Part shown: in pieces, positions 12,301 to 21,169 of the stretch | Layout of the letters: each line of letters begins with the position of its first letter | How positions within the stretch are numbered: the stretch's first letter is position 1 | Source of the DNA: Gonocerus acuteangulatus | Lineage: Eukaryota; Arthropoda; Insecta; Hemiptera; Coreidae | Length of the DNA stretch: 64,000 nt | Direction: 5' to 3' | Assembly (NCBI GenBank): GCA_946811695.1 | Contig: OX328128.1 | Span: forward strand, 30,605,562 to 30,669,561 | The notes under the pieces: model-generated | Databases searched by the model: none | What the model was told of the DNA's origin: nothing | Seen by the model: the letters and a program-made list of their open reading frames with translations, nothing else | Program-made: the position numbers and the translations under genes

Positions 12301-14769
12301 GCTCGTTCTTAAGGAAAGCTGTACTAAAAACATTTTTCTTCTTTACTTAACTTGTTTTACAGAAAAATTAATTTTCCTGTTAGGCGCAATTAAAACAGGA
12401 ATGAAAACTACACTTTTGAATTTTAAGCACCAATCTCTTCTTTTTTTTTTTTTTTTTTTTTTCTCTCATACTTTGTCAACACAATTTTTATGTCCTCGCA
12501 TGAATGAATATGAAAAGTCTTGAACATTTTTTAACTGAATTTGCTATTTTTGAGTAATCAAAATAAAAACAAATTTACGAATAAACTAACAAATTGACAA
12601 AAAAATGTTTACTAAATTTCTTCAAAATTGCATCATTTTGTGGACAAACAAACAATATATGTAGCAACCCAAAAGCCTTCAACAGCTGATCTGCCGTAGC
12701 CATGATTAATTTTATCAGCATAGACATGGCCCTGCTTGCAGAAGATATTCTAAGATCCGGCTTTCAATTCCTTGTTTTAATTCTCCTGAAGAGGTGTCGT
12801 TTGGACGTGAAAAATGTGGAGATTACAGAATAAATGAATATTGAGAGATAGTGAGTCTTAAACATGTTTTGACCTTCTGCAATGTTGAAATTTCAAATGC
12901 TCAAATATTTAAACTTCAATGTAATTCAGGTGGATTGTGTCGATGTTTTCTGGCCATCCGGGATCTGGGAAACAGCAAAAGCTGTCTCAGGTATGAGGTC
13001 TATGCAAGCAGTCCTTGTTGATCAAGCAACTCTTGCCGATGGTAGACTCATCGACAGAACAAGAGCAATATGCTCTCTTCTAGGCAAACCATACTTCAGG
13101 TAAAGCTCATATCCCTTACATACATAATGTTTAGTATAAGAAAACGTAATAGTAAAATCCAGGTTGCATAGTTTTTAATTAAATCTAAGTAGCTGCCTTT
13201 GCCTAAGGTATTGGGTTGGTCGCAGCTGGTGGATAATGAACGTTCCTTCAGTTATCAAGAAGCAAAGTCTGTTCACCAGCCATGCGGCTAAAACTTTTAT
13301 TCTGGAACCCAACCATCCTGCCTTAACGCACTGAGTGCTTAATCCCACAGAAAGTATGATGGTGTTTGTCAAAACAGCATTAATTGTACTTTACGTGGAC
13401 TCATAAGTGAATTTTAATAATAAAACACGAAATAATATTCTTAATCAACACGTCAGATTTTGATCTGCTCCTCTAAATATTAACCCTTTCCCTGCTGGTA
13501 ACTGCTGTAGCAGTCGAGGAGCGCTGTGCCCTGGAATGATTGGCTGGACTAGCAGTTGAGTGACACCAGGCCCTCACTACGGTTGACTTGCACAGCAGGC
13601 TGCCATCCTCTCTCATTTACCTCTTCCCTAAGGGTGCGTTTACATCTGATAGTTATTGCAGGACATTTATGTCAGACAGAAATTTTAACTAATGTAAACT
13701 GCAAAAAATTAATGTCTGAGATATATATTTCTATCACGAGCAATAAGGGTGCGTTTACTTCTGACACTTCTTGCAGGAAATATATCTCATTTGTCGGATA
13801 TAATAATTATGATAATTATCTATCCGACTCCTGAGATATACTGTCAATGTATTGGTTTGTAAATGTATAAAGTGATATGTAAGGAGTCCATTCGGGTCAT
13901 GACTCAAAATTATTTATTTTGGAATTGTGCCACTTTTGTAGCAACATTACAATATTAACTGTGTCCGATTCACCATTCCTACCCTGATGTACACTTTATA
14001 TCACCAATCTCGGGTTATTTTTTACTGATTAAAAAAAAAATAAAGGTTTTTAATAATAATGCATTTTAAAAACTTCATTTCTTTTCCACTATAATTTACA
14101 TTTCATCCTCACCTCAGCAATTTTTATTTATCAGCTAATTACATTTTTTAACTTGACGTTTCGGCCTCAGGGCCATCCTCATAAAACTTCATTCATATGT
14201 CCATTTATTATAAACCCTATTTCAACAAGGGCTTGTCATCACTTTTAATCTTGAAACTGCTAACTTTTAAATTCTAGTTACATTTAACTTAGCCTATTTG
14301 ACTTAGTTTGTCACATCTTAGGGTACACCAGACCATGTGGCCACATGGTCTGGTGTAGCTTAAGTGTTAGAAAAATATTTAAAGGTTAGCAGTTTCAAGA
14401 TTAAAAGTGATGACAAGCCCTTGTAGAAATAGAGTTTATAATATGTGGACATATGAATGAAGTTTTATGAGGATGGCCCTGAGGCCGAAACGTCAAGTTA
14501 AAAAATGTAATTAGCTGATAAATAAAAAAGGCTGAGGTGATGAACAAATGCAAATTATAGAGGAAATAATTTATACCTCGGAAATTCCTGTGGATAATCC
14601 TTAAAGTGTCAATTCATTTTTTTTCCCAAGGTTTTCACCTCAGCTCTCTGAAGATATAGCAATGGACGAAAAAAATGATGCAAAACTTGTAAATATGTTG
14701 TGGGAGACAAAGGCTTACATCTGTTCCCAAGACAAGTTAGTCAACAAACTTGCCACACTCCTGTGTTAA
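239..14769 (+). CDS. iPLA2-VIA: Calcium-independent phospholipase A2, group VI (3' ten exons; 5' end outside window)
   Basis: Family knowledge: PLA2G6-type enzymes hydrolyse the sn-2 acyl ester of phospholipids without calcium, releasing a fatty acid and a lysophospholipid, and act at cytosolic and mitochondrial membranes. Joining 239-481, 2902-3027, 4698-4861, 5490-5709, 6065-6257, 7636-7786, 8864-9061, 10249-10420, 12930-13099 and 14631-14769 gives one open frame of 591 residues ending in TAA. Residues 1 to about 200 hold ankyrin repeats ([32 protein letters not shown]). The patatin-like domain follows: glycine-rich loop DGGGIRG (about 269-275), nucleophile Ser about 304 in ATSTG, and catalytic Asp about 439 in VDGG. 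Human PLA2G6 is about 800 residues, so roughly 200 N-terminal residues lie to the left. Odd points: ATSTG replaces the usual GTSTG, and the intron after exon 5 is GC-AG. All junctions were chosen by phase and by family similarity. AATAAA lies at 15,111. Confidence 0.95.
482..2901 (+). other. iPLA2 intron 1
   Basis: AT-rich intron. At 1,110-1,235 it holds a SINE tail (separate entry). At 2,530-2,670 there is a more GC-rich stretch of unidentified repeat character. At about 2,010-2,060 a short readable peptide ([13 protein letters not shown]) looks like an old transposon remnant, too short to classify. Confidence 0.6.
1110..1235 (+). mobile_element. SINE 3' tail, family with GATAACCC tail
   Basis: The stretch running from the TCCTGGCTAGAAAAGGG core through a CCTATAGATAACCC block, with a run of TAAATAAA units at the end, recurs at 25.5 kb, 55.44 kb and 55.77 kb, and inverted at 23.28 kb. 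At 25.35 kb the same tail follows a tRNA-like head, so this is the tail of a tRNA-derived SINE. Confidence 0.65.
2902..3027 (+). CDS. iPLA2-VIA: iPLA2 exon 2 (ankyrin repeat)
   Basis: Acceptor GTTTCAG, donor ATG|GTGATT; 42 codons, phase 0 at both ends. It encodes [18 protein letters not shown] and RTALHVM, the next ankyrin repeat and the start of another. Confidence 0.9.
3350..3389 (+). repeat. poly(A) tract
   Basis: Uninterrupted A-run of about 40 bases. It could be the tail of an old retroposon, but no body was recognised upstream. Confidence 0.9.
4195..4305 (-). mobile_element. tRNA-derived SINE head, degraded
   Basis: The reverse strand carries a B-box-like GCAAGTTCAATTCCC near 4,270, preceded by tRNA-like sequence. 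No intact cloverleaf is visible, so I read it as a SINE remnant rather than a tRNA gene. Confidence 0.5.
4339..4645. mobile_element. Tc1/mariner (pogo/Tigger-like) MITE
   Basis: Imperfect terminal inverted repeats of about 25 bp (CAGTAAACTTCCTCTAATCC at the left, its inverse with one mismatch at the right) are flanked by TA on both sides. The 307-bp length and lack of coding capacity fit a MITE. It ends 52 bp upstream of iPLA2 exon 3. Confidence 0.8.
4698..4861 (+). CDS. iPLA2-VIA: iPLA2 exon 3 (ankyrin repeat)
   Basis: Acceptor GACTACAG, donor CT|GTAAGC, ends in phase 2. It encodes [15 protein letters not shown] and [19 protein letters not shown], strongly PLA2G6-like. Confidence 0.93.
4862..5489 (+). 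other. iPLA2 intron 3
   Basis: AT-rich; I see no repeat or gene in it. Confidence 0.6.
5490..5709 (+). CDS. iPLA2-VIA: iPLA2 exon 4 (last ankyrin repeat and linker)
   Basis: Acceptor TTTCCTAG; its first base completes a Leu codon from exon 3. It encodes [19 protein letters not shown], then a Pro-rich linker with five consecutive Pro and VSTLLEE before the donor GTAAGG. The linker separates ankyrin and catalytic domains. Confidence 0.92.
5710..6064 (+). other. iPLA2 intron 4
   Basis: Short AT-rich intron with a small A-run at 5,939-5,954; nothing else seen. Confidence 0.7.
6065..6257 (+). CDS. iPLA2-VIA: iPLA2 exon 5 (catalytic serine)
   Basis: Acceptor TGTTACAG. It encodes [18 protein letters not shown] (glycine-rich oxyanion loop) and [15 protein letters not shown] (nucleophile elbow with the catalytic Ser). 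It ends GCTGCAG|GCATGC, so the intron starts with GC; joining to GT|AAG of the next exon restores A-G-K-S in frame. The first Gly of the usual GTSTG is Ala here. Confidence 0.92.
6258..7635 (+). other. iPLA2 intron 5 (GC-AG)
   Basis: Starts GCATGC and ends TTTCATAG. Most of its length is a long-inverted-repeat element at about 6,790-7,545 (separate entry). Confidence 0.8.
6790..7545. mobile_element. Long-TIR MITE, family with GAGAGGTCAGGCAAGGGAGA
   Basis: The block around 7,050-7,170 (ACTGATTATGTCTCGTTTAGG and onward) is repeated inverted around 7,310-7,420, so the element folds back. Related copies are at about 30,250-30,675 and 55,555-56,020. Exact ends are not clear. Confidence 0.6.
7636..7786 (+). 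CDS. iPLA2-VIA: iPLA2 exon 6
   Basis: Acceptor TTTCATAG; donor AA|GTAAGG, phase 2. It encodes [18 protein letters not shown] and [15 protein letters not shown], matching the region after the nucleophile in PLA2G6 proteins. Confidence 0.93.
7787..8863 (+). other. iPLA2 intron 6
   Basis: AT-rich; short TA/CA repeat at 8,081-8,105. No gene or clear transposon seen. Confidence 0.6.
8864..9061 (+). CDS. iPLA2-VIA: iPLA2 exon 7
   Basis: Acceptor TTGCACAG, donor TTCAG|GTAACC, phase 2. It encodes [18 protein letters not shown] and [17 protein letters not shown], a conserved patatin-domain stretch of PLA2G6. Confidence 0.95.
9062..10248 (+). other. iPLA2 intron 7
   Basis: At 9,120-9,820 it has more GC-rich patches and a near-direct repeat of GAGTATTCTCGGGCATC type (about 9,752-9,770 and 9,797-9,816), probably a degraded transposon. 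The rest is AT-rich. Confidence 0.5.
10249..10420 (+). CDS. iPLA2-VIA: iPLA2 exon 8 (catalytic Asp)
   Basis: Acceptor AAAATAG; one base completes Arg from exon 7. It encodes [18 protein letters not shown] (Asp of the Ser/Asp dyad in VDGG) and [16 protein letters not shown], donor GTATTT, phase 0. Confidence 0.95.
10421..12929 (+). other. iPLA2 intron 8
   Basis: Holds an inverted-repeat transposon (10,894-11,785), a T-run at 12,441-12,462, and at 12,240-12,600 sequence related to a dispersed repeat also seen near 41,140. No genes. Confidence 0.6.
10894..11785. mobile_element. Inverted-repeat DNA transposon remnant
   Basis: CTATAGTAAGATAAGATGG at the left is matched by its inverse with one mismatch at the right, and the repeat extends over about 40 bp to GATATC on each side. 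The TA-rich CTATAG context suggests a TA target site (Tc1/mariner-like). No transposase seen. Confidence 0.7.
12930..13099 (+). CDS. iPLA2-VIA: iPLA2 exon 9
   Basis: Acceptor GTAATTCAG, donor TTCAG|GTAAAG. It encodes [20 protein letters not shown] and [20 protein letters not shown], the conserved CVDVF / DR-RA region of group VI PLA2. Confidence 0.95.
13100..14630 (+). other. iPLA2 intron 9
   Basis: Has a direct duplication around AGGGTGCGTTTAC (13,632 and 13,747) and a long palindrome at 14,104-14,547 (separate entry). Confidence 0.6.
14104..14547. mobile_element. Long palindrome, Penelope-like terminal sequence
   Basis: Two arms of about 200 bp are near-perfect inverse copies with a centre at about 14,341 (CATGTGG/CCACATG). 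Both arms carry AACTTGACGTTTCGGCC and its inverse, a sequence style known from Penelope-like element termini, which often encode hammerhead-type ribozymes. No reverse transcriptase remains. Confidence 0.55.
14631..14769 (+). CDS. iPLA2-VIA: iPLA2 last exon
   Basis: Acceptor TTTTCCCAAG; one base completes Arg. It encodes [31 protein letters not shown] and a C-terminus [12 protein letters not shown] followed by TAA. The end resembles the C-terminus of vertebrate PLA2G6. Confidence 0.93.
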
Positions 14770-15110
14770 AGCATACACATTTCTAGTCAGAAGATATTAT
14801 TTATTTGTAATTATAGGTGTAAAATAATTGTTAAACAAATATCTGTTAATAATTTATTTTTTATTTTTATTTTTGTACCCTATTTTGTTGTTGTTGTCAT
14901 TCCTATTATTTTTGTATATTTTGGTTCTTTTGTAAAGTGATATTTACCACCAGTATGCCTTCAAGGTATATGTTTTTACAATCTGTGTATATTTTTACTG
15001 TAAAGTTTTAAGTTTTAGTGTGATAAAATTGATGAGTACGATGAATTGTAAAAGAAAATTATATAAATATATATATATGTTTAATAATGTTTAGAATTTA
15101 CATTGTTAAA

Positions 15111-15116
15111 AATAAA
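15111..15116 (+). promoter_or_regulatory. iPLA2 poly(A) signal AATAAA
   Basis: AATAAA about 340 bp after the stop codon in AT-rich 3' UTR-like sequence. It is the most plausible 3' processing signal; other A/T-rich candidates exist. Confidence 0.5.
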
Positions 15117-15350
15117 AATGATTTGTCGGAAAATATATGTTTTTATTTTTTACCCATAATTATAGTTAGCTTGTCTAAATGAATTATCTTCTGTTAGTAA
15201 ACAGCCTTTATGATTGCAATTTATGATAAATAAGAAGGTTAAAGTAATCAGTGTAAAAAAAAAGAAGTGAGTATTTATTATATTTAAAAAGTACACTTAT
15301 ATTGGAAATAGGCCATAAAGAAATTAAGAAAACACTTTTAATTCTCCCAG

Positions 15351-15456
15351 TGCTGATCCAAAGCGCAGACACAAAACGAGGATGGAAAGCCTGAAGTATT
15401 CAGCAGTGGAGGCGGAAATGATATTTGCAGCATGTAACAATACCGCCTACAAATAA
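15351..15456 (+). CDS. Candidate alternative last exon of iPLA2
   Basis: A pyrimidine-rich acceptor ending ATTCTCCCAG is followed by an open frame ADPKRRHKTRMESLKYSAVE to TAA (35 codons after the first base). An internal donor GTTAGT at 14,736 in the last exon ends in phase 2, and this exon supplies exactly the missing base, giving C-S-Q-D-N-A-D-P in frame. The resulting C-terminus would be basic and replace the last residues of the standard form. It could be an unrelated fragment; no expression evidence is available here. Confidence 0.35.
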
Positions 15457-16587
15457 AAGGTAAATTTTAAATTTACTTCTAATATAAGCATTTTATTTTG
15501 TTACATCCAAGATATTGTTATAATTTAAATTAAAAATAAATTAAAAATTAATATAGCCACACGTAGGTGTGCCAAAATGTTATAATATAAATAAAATGTT
15601 TTATTTTTAATAAGTTTATTTTACGTACGCCTCTACGTTGGGAGCCAATATAATACAATTTTATAATATTTAATTTTAGAAACTCTTTATCTTAGGGGTC
15701 GGGTTCGAGTCCAGTAAAGTAAAACAAAGATAATTTTAACTAATGAAAAACAAAACAAAAGAAAAAAGTCATAGATAAGTTATATCCAGGCATAGATAAA
15801 CAAGCATTACCTGATATAAAGCCAGCTCCGTATTCTGCATAGGAGGAGATCTTCTTTAGAATTGTATCTTCTTTTCACTGAACTGCACTTATGAGACTGT
15901 CTCTTCTTGTAAACTCAACTATAGAGATGAGATTGTATCTTCTTGTAAACTGAATTGCTTTTAACAGACTGACATATGAGACTAGCTGTACACTGAACTA
16001 GAGCTGCATTCGGAATGGCGTTGTTTCTATTAAACTGCACTATATGTGACTGCTTGTAACCGACTCTACTAGAGCTGCATCCGAAGTGGCGTTGTTTCTT
16101 GGCGGGAGCGTCATACCGGTCTCCAATGCTACCTGTATCGACTGCTAGACAAATATAACAAATAATATTTGCTTATCCCAGCAACGAATCCAACATATCA
16201 ATGAGCTTTTTTGGATTTTCCGAATTTTCTGTGTTAGTTTTTTAATTTAGAACTTTTAATCTTCGATGAAAGTTAATATAAGAAAAATTTATTTGTTTTT
16301 TATTTTCCGCAAACCTTGTATTCGTCTTTGCCCGCCTTTTTTACCTTTAACGGTTATTTGAATTTAAAACTTTTAAATATGTAATGTAAAATATCATTAC
16401 AATATGTTGCCTAAATCTCGGCATGCATTTAGTTTATACAGTAAAATACTTATTAAAGACTGCTTACCACTCTAGTGCACATGATGGTCAAATGTTTCCC
16501 CTCTGGTTATAGACCGTGATCGTATTTAAATTTTCCTCAGTCCTAAGCTAAAGAGCACGTATGCTGTACCCTTTGAGAATGAAGGCA
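15457..16587. other. Intergenic, repeated sequence shared with 57.5-58.2 kb
   Basis: The 16,330-16,410 block (GGTTATTTGAATTT through ATATCATTACAATAT) recurs near 58,190-58,245, and both are preceded by related CTTCTT/CACT-rich sequence. Inside, TAGAGCTGCATYCG blocks repeat at about 15,998 and 16,070. Probably two copies of one dispersed element (solo LTR or MITE); ends not defined. Confidence 0.45.
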
Positions 16588-16595
16588 GCTGTAAC

Positions 16596-17368
16596 CAGAG
16601 TTGGACAAAAATTATCTTCGGATAACGGATGACGAATAACCTAGGTTATTCGTTATTTGTCATCTATAATTTTCGGATATCCGTTATTCAAAATTATTAC
16701 CATTTACGTAAAGTTATCCGTCATCTTTTATCTTAAGATTTCATTTGAAATAATTTTTCATCTTACGGATGAATTTTAATTCGATGGATAAATTTTCATC
16801 CGAAAGATGATTTTTATATTTGGAAGATGTGTAGAAAACCAATTTACTACTTAATCATAATGTATTTATTTATTATTTAAATATAATATAATATGTAATT
16901 ATTTAAATTATTATTAAATATAATTATGTATTACATTATTATTTAAATATATAATTAAACTTTAAATTAAATTCAACATAGATTTTAAAACTACTCTTTT
17001 CTCAAACATTTCATCAGAGAGTCGATTGCTTTTTGGAATATCCGTTATGGAAGCAAACAAGAACAGCCGTTCTACTGGTGCTGACGATGGAAGTGCCGTG
17101 TTGTACTTAAAAAACAATTTCTTGATGTTTAAATATTTATTTAAAGAGTGCAATGCCATGTGCAAACGAACAGTTTGTTTTTGCCCGAATGGATAGAAAA
17201 AAGTGGTATTGTGGACGGATAATCAAATGACGAATAAAAGATAATTCACCCGTTTCTCGAATAACGGATAATTGGTCATCCGTGGTTTTATGATTAACTA
17301 ATAACGGATAAAAAATTATCTTTTATTCGTTACTTAAATAAAAAATTATTCAAATAAGCCCAACTCTG
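16596..17368 (-). mobile_element. hAT transposon relic with transposase C-terminus
   Basis: The element starts CAGAGTTGG and ends CCAACTCTG, and is flanked by a perfect 8-bp duplication GCTGTAAC (16,588-16,595 and 17,369-17,376), the hAT signature. On the minus strand at 16,962-17,165 the peptide includes NTALPSSAPVERLF and NRLSDEMFEKRVVLKS, which is the C-terminal dimerisation domain of hAT transposases. At 773 bp it is internally deleted and cannot encode a full transposase (usually 500-700 aa). Confidence 0.9.
16962..17165 (-). pseudogene. hAT transposase C-terminal fragment
   Basis: The fragment of 67 codons contains the LPSSAPVERLF and NRLSDEMFEK motifs of the hAT C-terminal (dimerisation) domain. 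The catalytic domain and zinc finger are missing. Confidence 0.8.
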
Positions 17369-17376
17369 GCTGTAAC

Positions 17377-18045
17377 TATCAACATGTTTATCTATCTCAG
17401 ATCTTTCATAATCGATCAATATATTTGACATGGGCAATCAAATGAAACAATTTTCAAGGCCAAATATGTAAGGATTTTCGAGGAAAGGGGAAAAAACTAG
17501 AATTTTCAATAAATGCAACTTTTGACAGAGTGATCCCAGACTTATACCTTCCGAATGAGCTAAAACAAAAAAGTCAAGACAATTTGCACTGACTGTTGAT
17601 ATTTTGAAAAGGATGATAATGCTTGAGCTTGTATTGCCATAAACAATGATAAAATGAAGACCATGCCATTAAGATAATATCAAAATAGACACGACTCTCT
17701 GTCAAATAATATACTTAAAGCAAGCATAGTTACTTCCTATTTAGATATAACAATGGGTATTAAAATAAAATTATCTGAGTTTATGTCCTATAGAAATTAT
17801 AACTATCAGAAAAAAGCTTTTGATTGAAGTGTAATGACCTTAGATCTGGGGTTCTTTACCTTATTCCCCACTAGGGCAAATCTGCAAACAGAAAATTGCT
17901 CGTGACGCAGTTAAAAAGCGTGTTTCCATTCTAATCCCTAGTCATTTGGAAAGCTTAGAATAGGAACAGTTAGTATTTTGTATTAATCCTTTGTGACAAA
18001 TGTAAGCGCATGTAAAAATCTAATCTCAAAACGAAGCTAAAGGCT
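17377..18045. other. Intergenic, nothing recognised
   Basis: AT-rich, with no open frame of family-like character and no clear repeat ends. Confidence 0.5.
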
Positions 18046-18049
18046 GCCA

Positions 18050-18995
18050 CACATGTAAAGGAAATCCTCAAGGAAAAACCCTTCGCGATTTCTTCCACCG
18101 AACTATTGCCCACACCGAAGAGGGCTTCCTCAAGGTGTACTGACAACAGGCCGCAGAGGGACAGGGAAAGTCTGGCCTGCTTGGCCTCAAGGAAATCCTG
18201 AAGGCGCACTGTCAACAGGCAGCTGGAGAGACTGTGAATGTCCGGCCTGCTTGGCCTCAAGGTGTACTGTCAACACGCAGCAGAGAGACTAGGAAAGTCC
18301 GGCCTGCTTGGCCTGAAGGAAATCCTCAAGGCGTACTGTCAACAGGCAGCTGGAGAGACTGTGAAAGTCCGGCCTGCTTGGCCTCAAGGAAATCCTCAAG
18401 GCGTACTGTCAACAGGCAGCAGAGACTGGGAAAGTCCGGCCTGTTTGGCCTCAAGGAAATCCTCAAGGCGTACTGTCAACATGCAGCAGAGAGACTAGGA
18501 AAGTCCGGCCTGTTTGGCCTCAAGGATATCCTCAAGGCGTGCTGTCAACCGACAGCAGAGATACTGGGAAAGCCCGGCCTGCTTGGCCTCAAGGATATCC
18601 TCAAGGCGTGCTGTGAACCGGCAGCAGAGAGACTGGGAAAGTCCGGTCTGCTTGGCCTCAAGGATATCCTCAAGGCGTGCTGTCAACCGACAGCAGAGAT
18701 ACTGGGAAAGCCCGGCCTGCTTGGCCTCAAGGATATCCTCAAGGCGTGCTGTGAACCGGCAGCAGAGAGACTAGGAAAGTCCGGCCTGTTTGGCCTCAAG
18801 GATATCCTCAAGGCGTGCTGTCAACCGACAGCAGAGATACTGGGAAAGCCCGGCCTGCTTGGCCTCAAGGATATCCTCAAGGCGTGCTGTGAACCGGCAG
18901 CAGAGAGACTGGGAAAGTCCGGTCTGCTTGGCCTCAAGGCGTGCTGTCAACCGGCAGCTGAGGTACTGGGAAAGCCCGGCATCCTTGGCCTATAG
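18050..18995 (+). repeat. GC-rich 69-bp minisatellite
   Basis: About a dozen units of roughly 69 bp built around GGCCTGCTTGGCCTCAAGGA and TCCTCAAGGCGTGCTGTC. From about 18,540 two unit types alternate (TGTCAACCGACAG with GATACTGGGAAAGC; TGTGAACCGGCAG with GAGACTGGGAAAG), making a 138-bp higher-order repeat. Because 69 is a multiple of three, several frames on both strands stay open (longest 18,234-18,995, repeating GKSGLFGLKDILKACC). It is far more GC-rich than its surroundings. I read it as a minisatellite, not a proven gene. Confidence 0.85.
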
Positions 18996-19398
18996 AAGGA
19001 AAAGAATTAAATATTGTTCCGAATTTCTGGTTCTCTCCTCAAGAACACCACCCACCACACTCGTACAGTACATCCTCAAAAATTGGACTGTTCAGGCCGA
19101 ACCTTGAGAATGGCCCGCTTAATAGATCTTACGCACTACAACACGAGACTGACTATTTACTAACCGGAAATTACTTCATTTAAGCATCGATTTCTTCGAA
19201 CGAGACACGCATAAGAAGCTTATTTGTGGTTAATTTAATAAGGTCTCCAATGCACGCTTTATATTTATTGCGACGTCTCAAGCGTTTTCGAGACATTCAA
19301 GAATATATTCGAAAATTCAAGAGAAATTCAGTTTTCCATTTCCCTCGAAAACGGTTACAGATATGTCCTAGGAAATAAGATCATTAGATTCTCCACGT

Positions 19399-19622
19399 GT
19401 CTCCTCGTGGTCTAGTGGCTAACGCCTTAGATTCTCGTGCGGGATTTTGAGGTTCGAGTCCCACCTGCAGCAGGGATTTTTCTAACTTCAGGGCTCGTAG
19501 AGAGAATTCCCGGCTGCACCATGGACGTGGGGGATTTCTTTTTTACGGTGCTCCGACATCTGGGCCATTATCGCCGACATCCTAATGGCCCAGATGTCGG
19601 TGCGCCGCAAAAAAAAAAAAAA
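19399..19622 (+). mobile_element. tRNA-derived SINE
   Basis: The head reads like a tRNA: A-box-like TGGTCTAGTGGCTAACG and B box GGTTCGAGTCCC, spaced as in tRNA. The tail has a hairpin-like CCGACATCTGGGCCATT / inverse pair, then GTGCGCCGC and an A-run. Tails of this GCGCCG-poly(A) type recur at 45.11 kb and 56.75 kb. Confidence 0.8.
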
Positions 19623-20241
19623 TTCCCCCATGTCCAATTACTTACAAAACGAGTACCTATAAACCCTAATAATGCAAAAATGCAACGTTAAGATCTTTTC
19701 GCGCGATTTTTTCCCCGAAAACCCATGTTTCGGTGGACGGATTCTACTGTTTAAGGAATTGGACCTTTCAAGTCAAACAACGTATTATTGTAACAAATTT
19801 CATTAAAATCGGTAAGTCCATTTTCGAAACAGCTTGAAAAGATTTCAGAGTTTAAATTGTAAGCTTTGATTAATTTAAAATATTTTATTCGTACTTTTCC
19901 CCGTGGAAAGTAGCTAATGGAGTTTGAGATTTCTTCGCTGGGAAGTATTATTTTTATTAATACAACATTCTTTTGCGGTTGATTTTTTTTAATGTTATAT
20001 TTCGGAGGAATCGCAAACTTCTTCATCAGACTGTTGTACATTTTTTAATAACTCTTAAAATTTATAATTTTAAAATAATCTGTTATTCATTTATTTTATT
20101 TAAATGTTAACTTCCATTATTATTACCTGTTATTAATTGATTTTATACTTAGCTTATTGAATGCTGTCTTCAAGATTTGCCGACTTGGTTTGAGTTTAAT
20201 AAGTATTGAGTCATTTGAACGATTTTCACGCAGTTTTTCGT
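19623..20241. other. Intergenic, nothing recognised
   Basis: AT-rich after the SINE; an open minus-strand frame (19,751-20,041) shows no recognisable motif. Confidence 0.5.
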
Positions 20242-20249
20242 CTTTCTGC

Positions 20250-20666
20250 CAGGGCCGCCACATGGGGGGGGGACAACCGGGTATTGTTGTCCCGGGCCCC
20301 ACTAATTGGAAAAAAATGTATAGGTTATGAGCTTGTAAAAAGAATGGGGTTTAGAAATATAGACGGTCGTAGCCTATATTTATTGGAATGGGATCTATAT
20401 TTTTTTTAATGTACATGAACGACAAAACAAGTCCAGTCCCAGAATAGTATATTTCATTAGAAGTCATAATGAAACTACAAGTACCGAAAGTGACCTTTGC
20501 TGCACCGATTGTTGGCTTTTATTCTCATTTCGCTCAAAACTCGTGATGAAAATAATTTTAAAATTACCTGAGTCCTATAACAAAGTACTATAATTTTCAT
20601 TCTGGCTCTGAGAGGTGGGGGCCCGTGATCTGGTCCTGGGCCCGGCTCTGAGATGTGGCGACCCTG
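20250..20666. mobile_element. hAT-type MITE, family CAGGGCCGCCACAT (copy 1)
   Basis: It starts CAGGGCCGCCACAT, has a near-inverse right end ATGTGGCGACCCTG, and is flanked by a perfect 8-bp duplication CTTTCTGC (20,242-20,249 and 20,667-20,674). Its inner sequence is shared with the element at 44,684-45,008. No transposase. Confidence 0.9.
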
Positions 20667-20674
20667 CTTTCTGC

Positions 20675-21169
20675 AAGGGGCTTTCTTCTCTTTTCTAGGC
20701 CAATCTTTCATCGTCCAAAAACCATTGTCTCGGTTTAGTGTCTTCAGCTGCTTAAATATATCCACAGCCTTTGTCTCTAGCATTTTTTGTTGATTACCTT
20801 CTTTTGCCAGGACCCTGGGTGGGTCCAAAAGGGTTTGTCCGGGACATCGATTTTTGGACAATGAGTGCAAACTCAATAGCGACATTCAAACGCTAAACCG
20901 CGCCGGGAAAATACTAAACCCAACGAATAAAACATATTTCGAATAGACCAAAGCTTACAATTTAAAACATGAAAACCACTTAGTTGATAAAATACTGAAA
21001 ATAGACTCGAAAAGTCAATAAATTGCCACCTATCTACAAAGGAACCTTGATCAATCACTTAGAAGACAAACCTATTCCGATTTGGACTCATTTAGAAAGG
21101 TTCCTCACCAAAAGAAGAGTACACAGTGAATGACGAAAACTTAAATATGCTCTAACTAACTAATGAGAA
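20675..21169. other. Intergenic with possible degraded coding relic
   Basis: The minus strand reads LETKAVDIFKQLKTLNRDNG before running into the MITE, and the plus strand has interrupted readable stretches to about 21,110. This is probably an old transposon or pseudogene fragment; family not identified. Confidence 0.35.

Noticed and set aside
18234..18995. 253-codon open frame in the minisatellite as a real protein gene
   Set aside because: The frame is open because the 69-bp unit is a multiple of three; several frames on both strands are open, and no conserved domain is visible.
19399..19480. tRNA gene
   Set aside because: A and B boxes are present, but the acceptor stem does not pair and the sequence continues into SINE body and a poly(A) tail.
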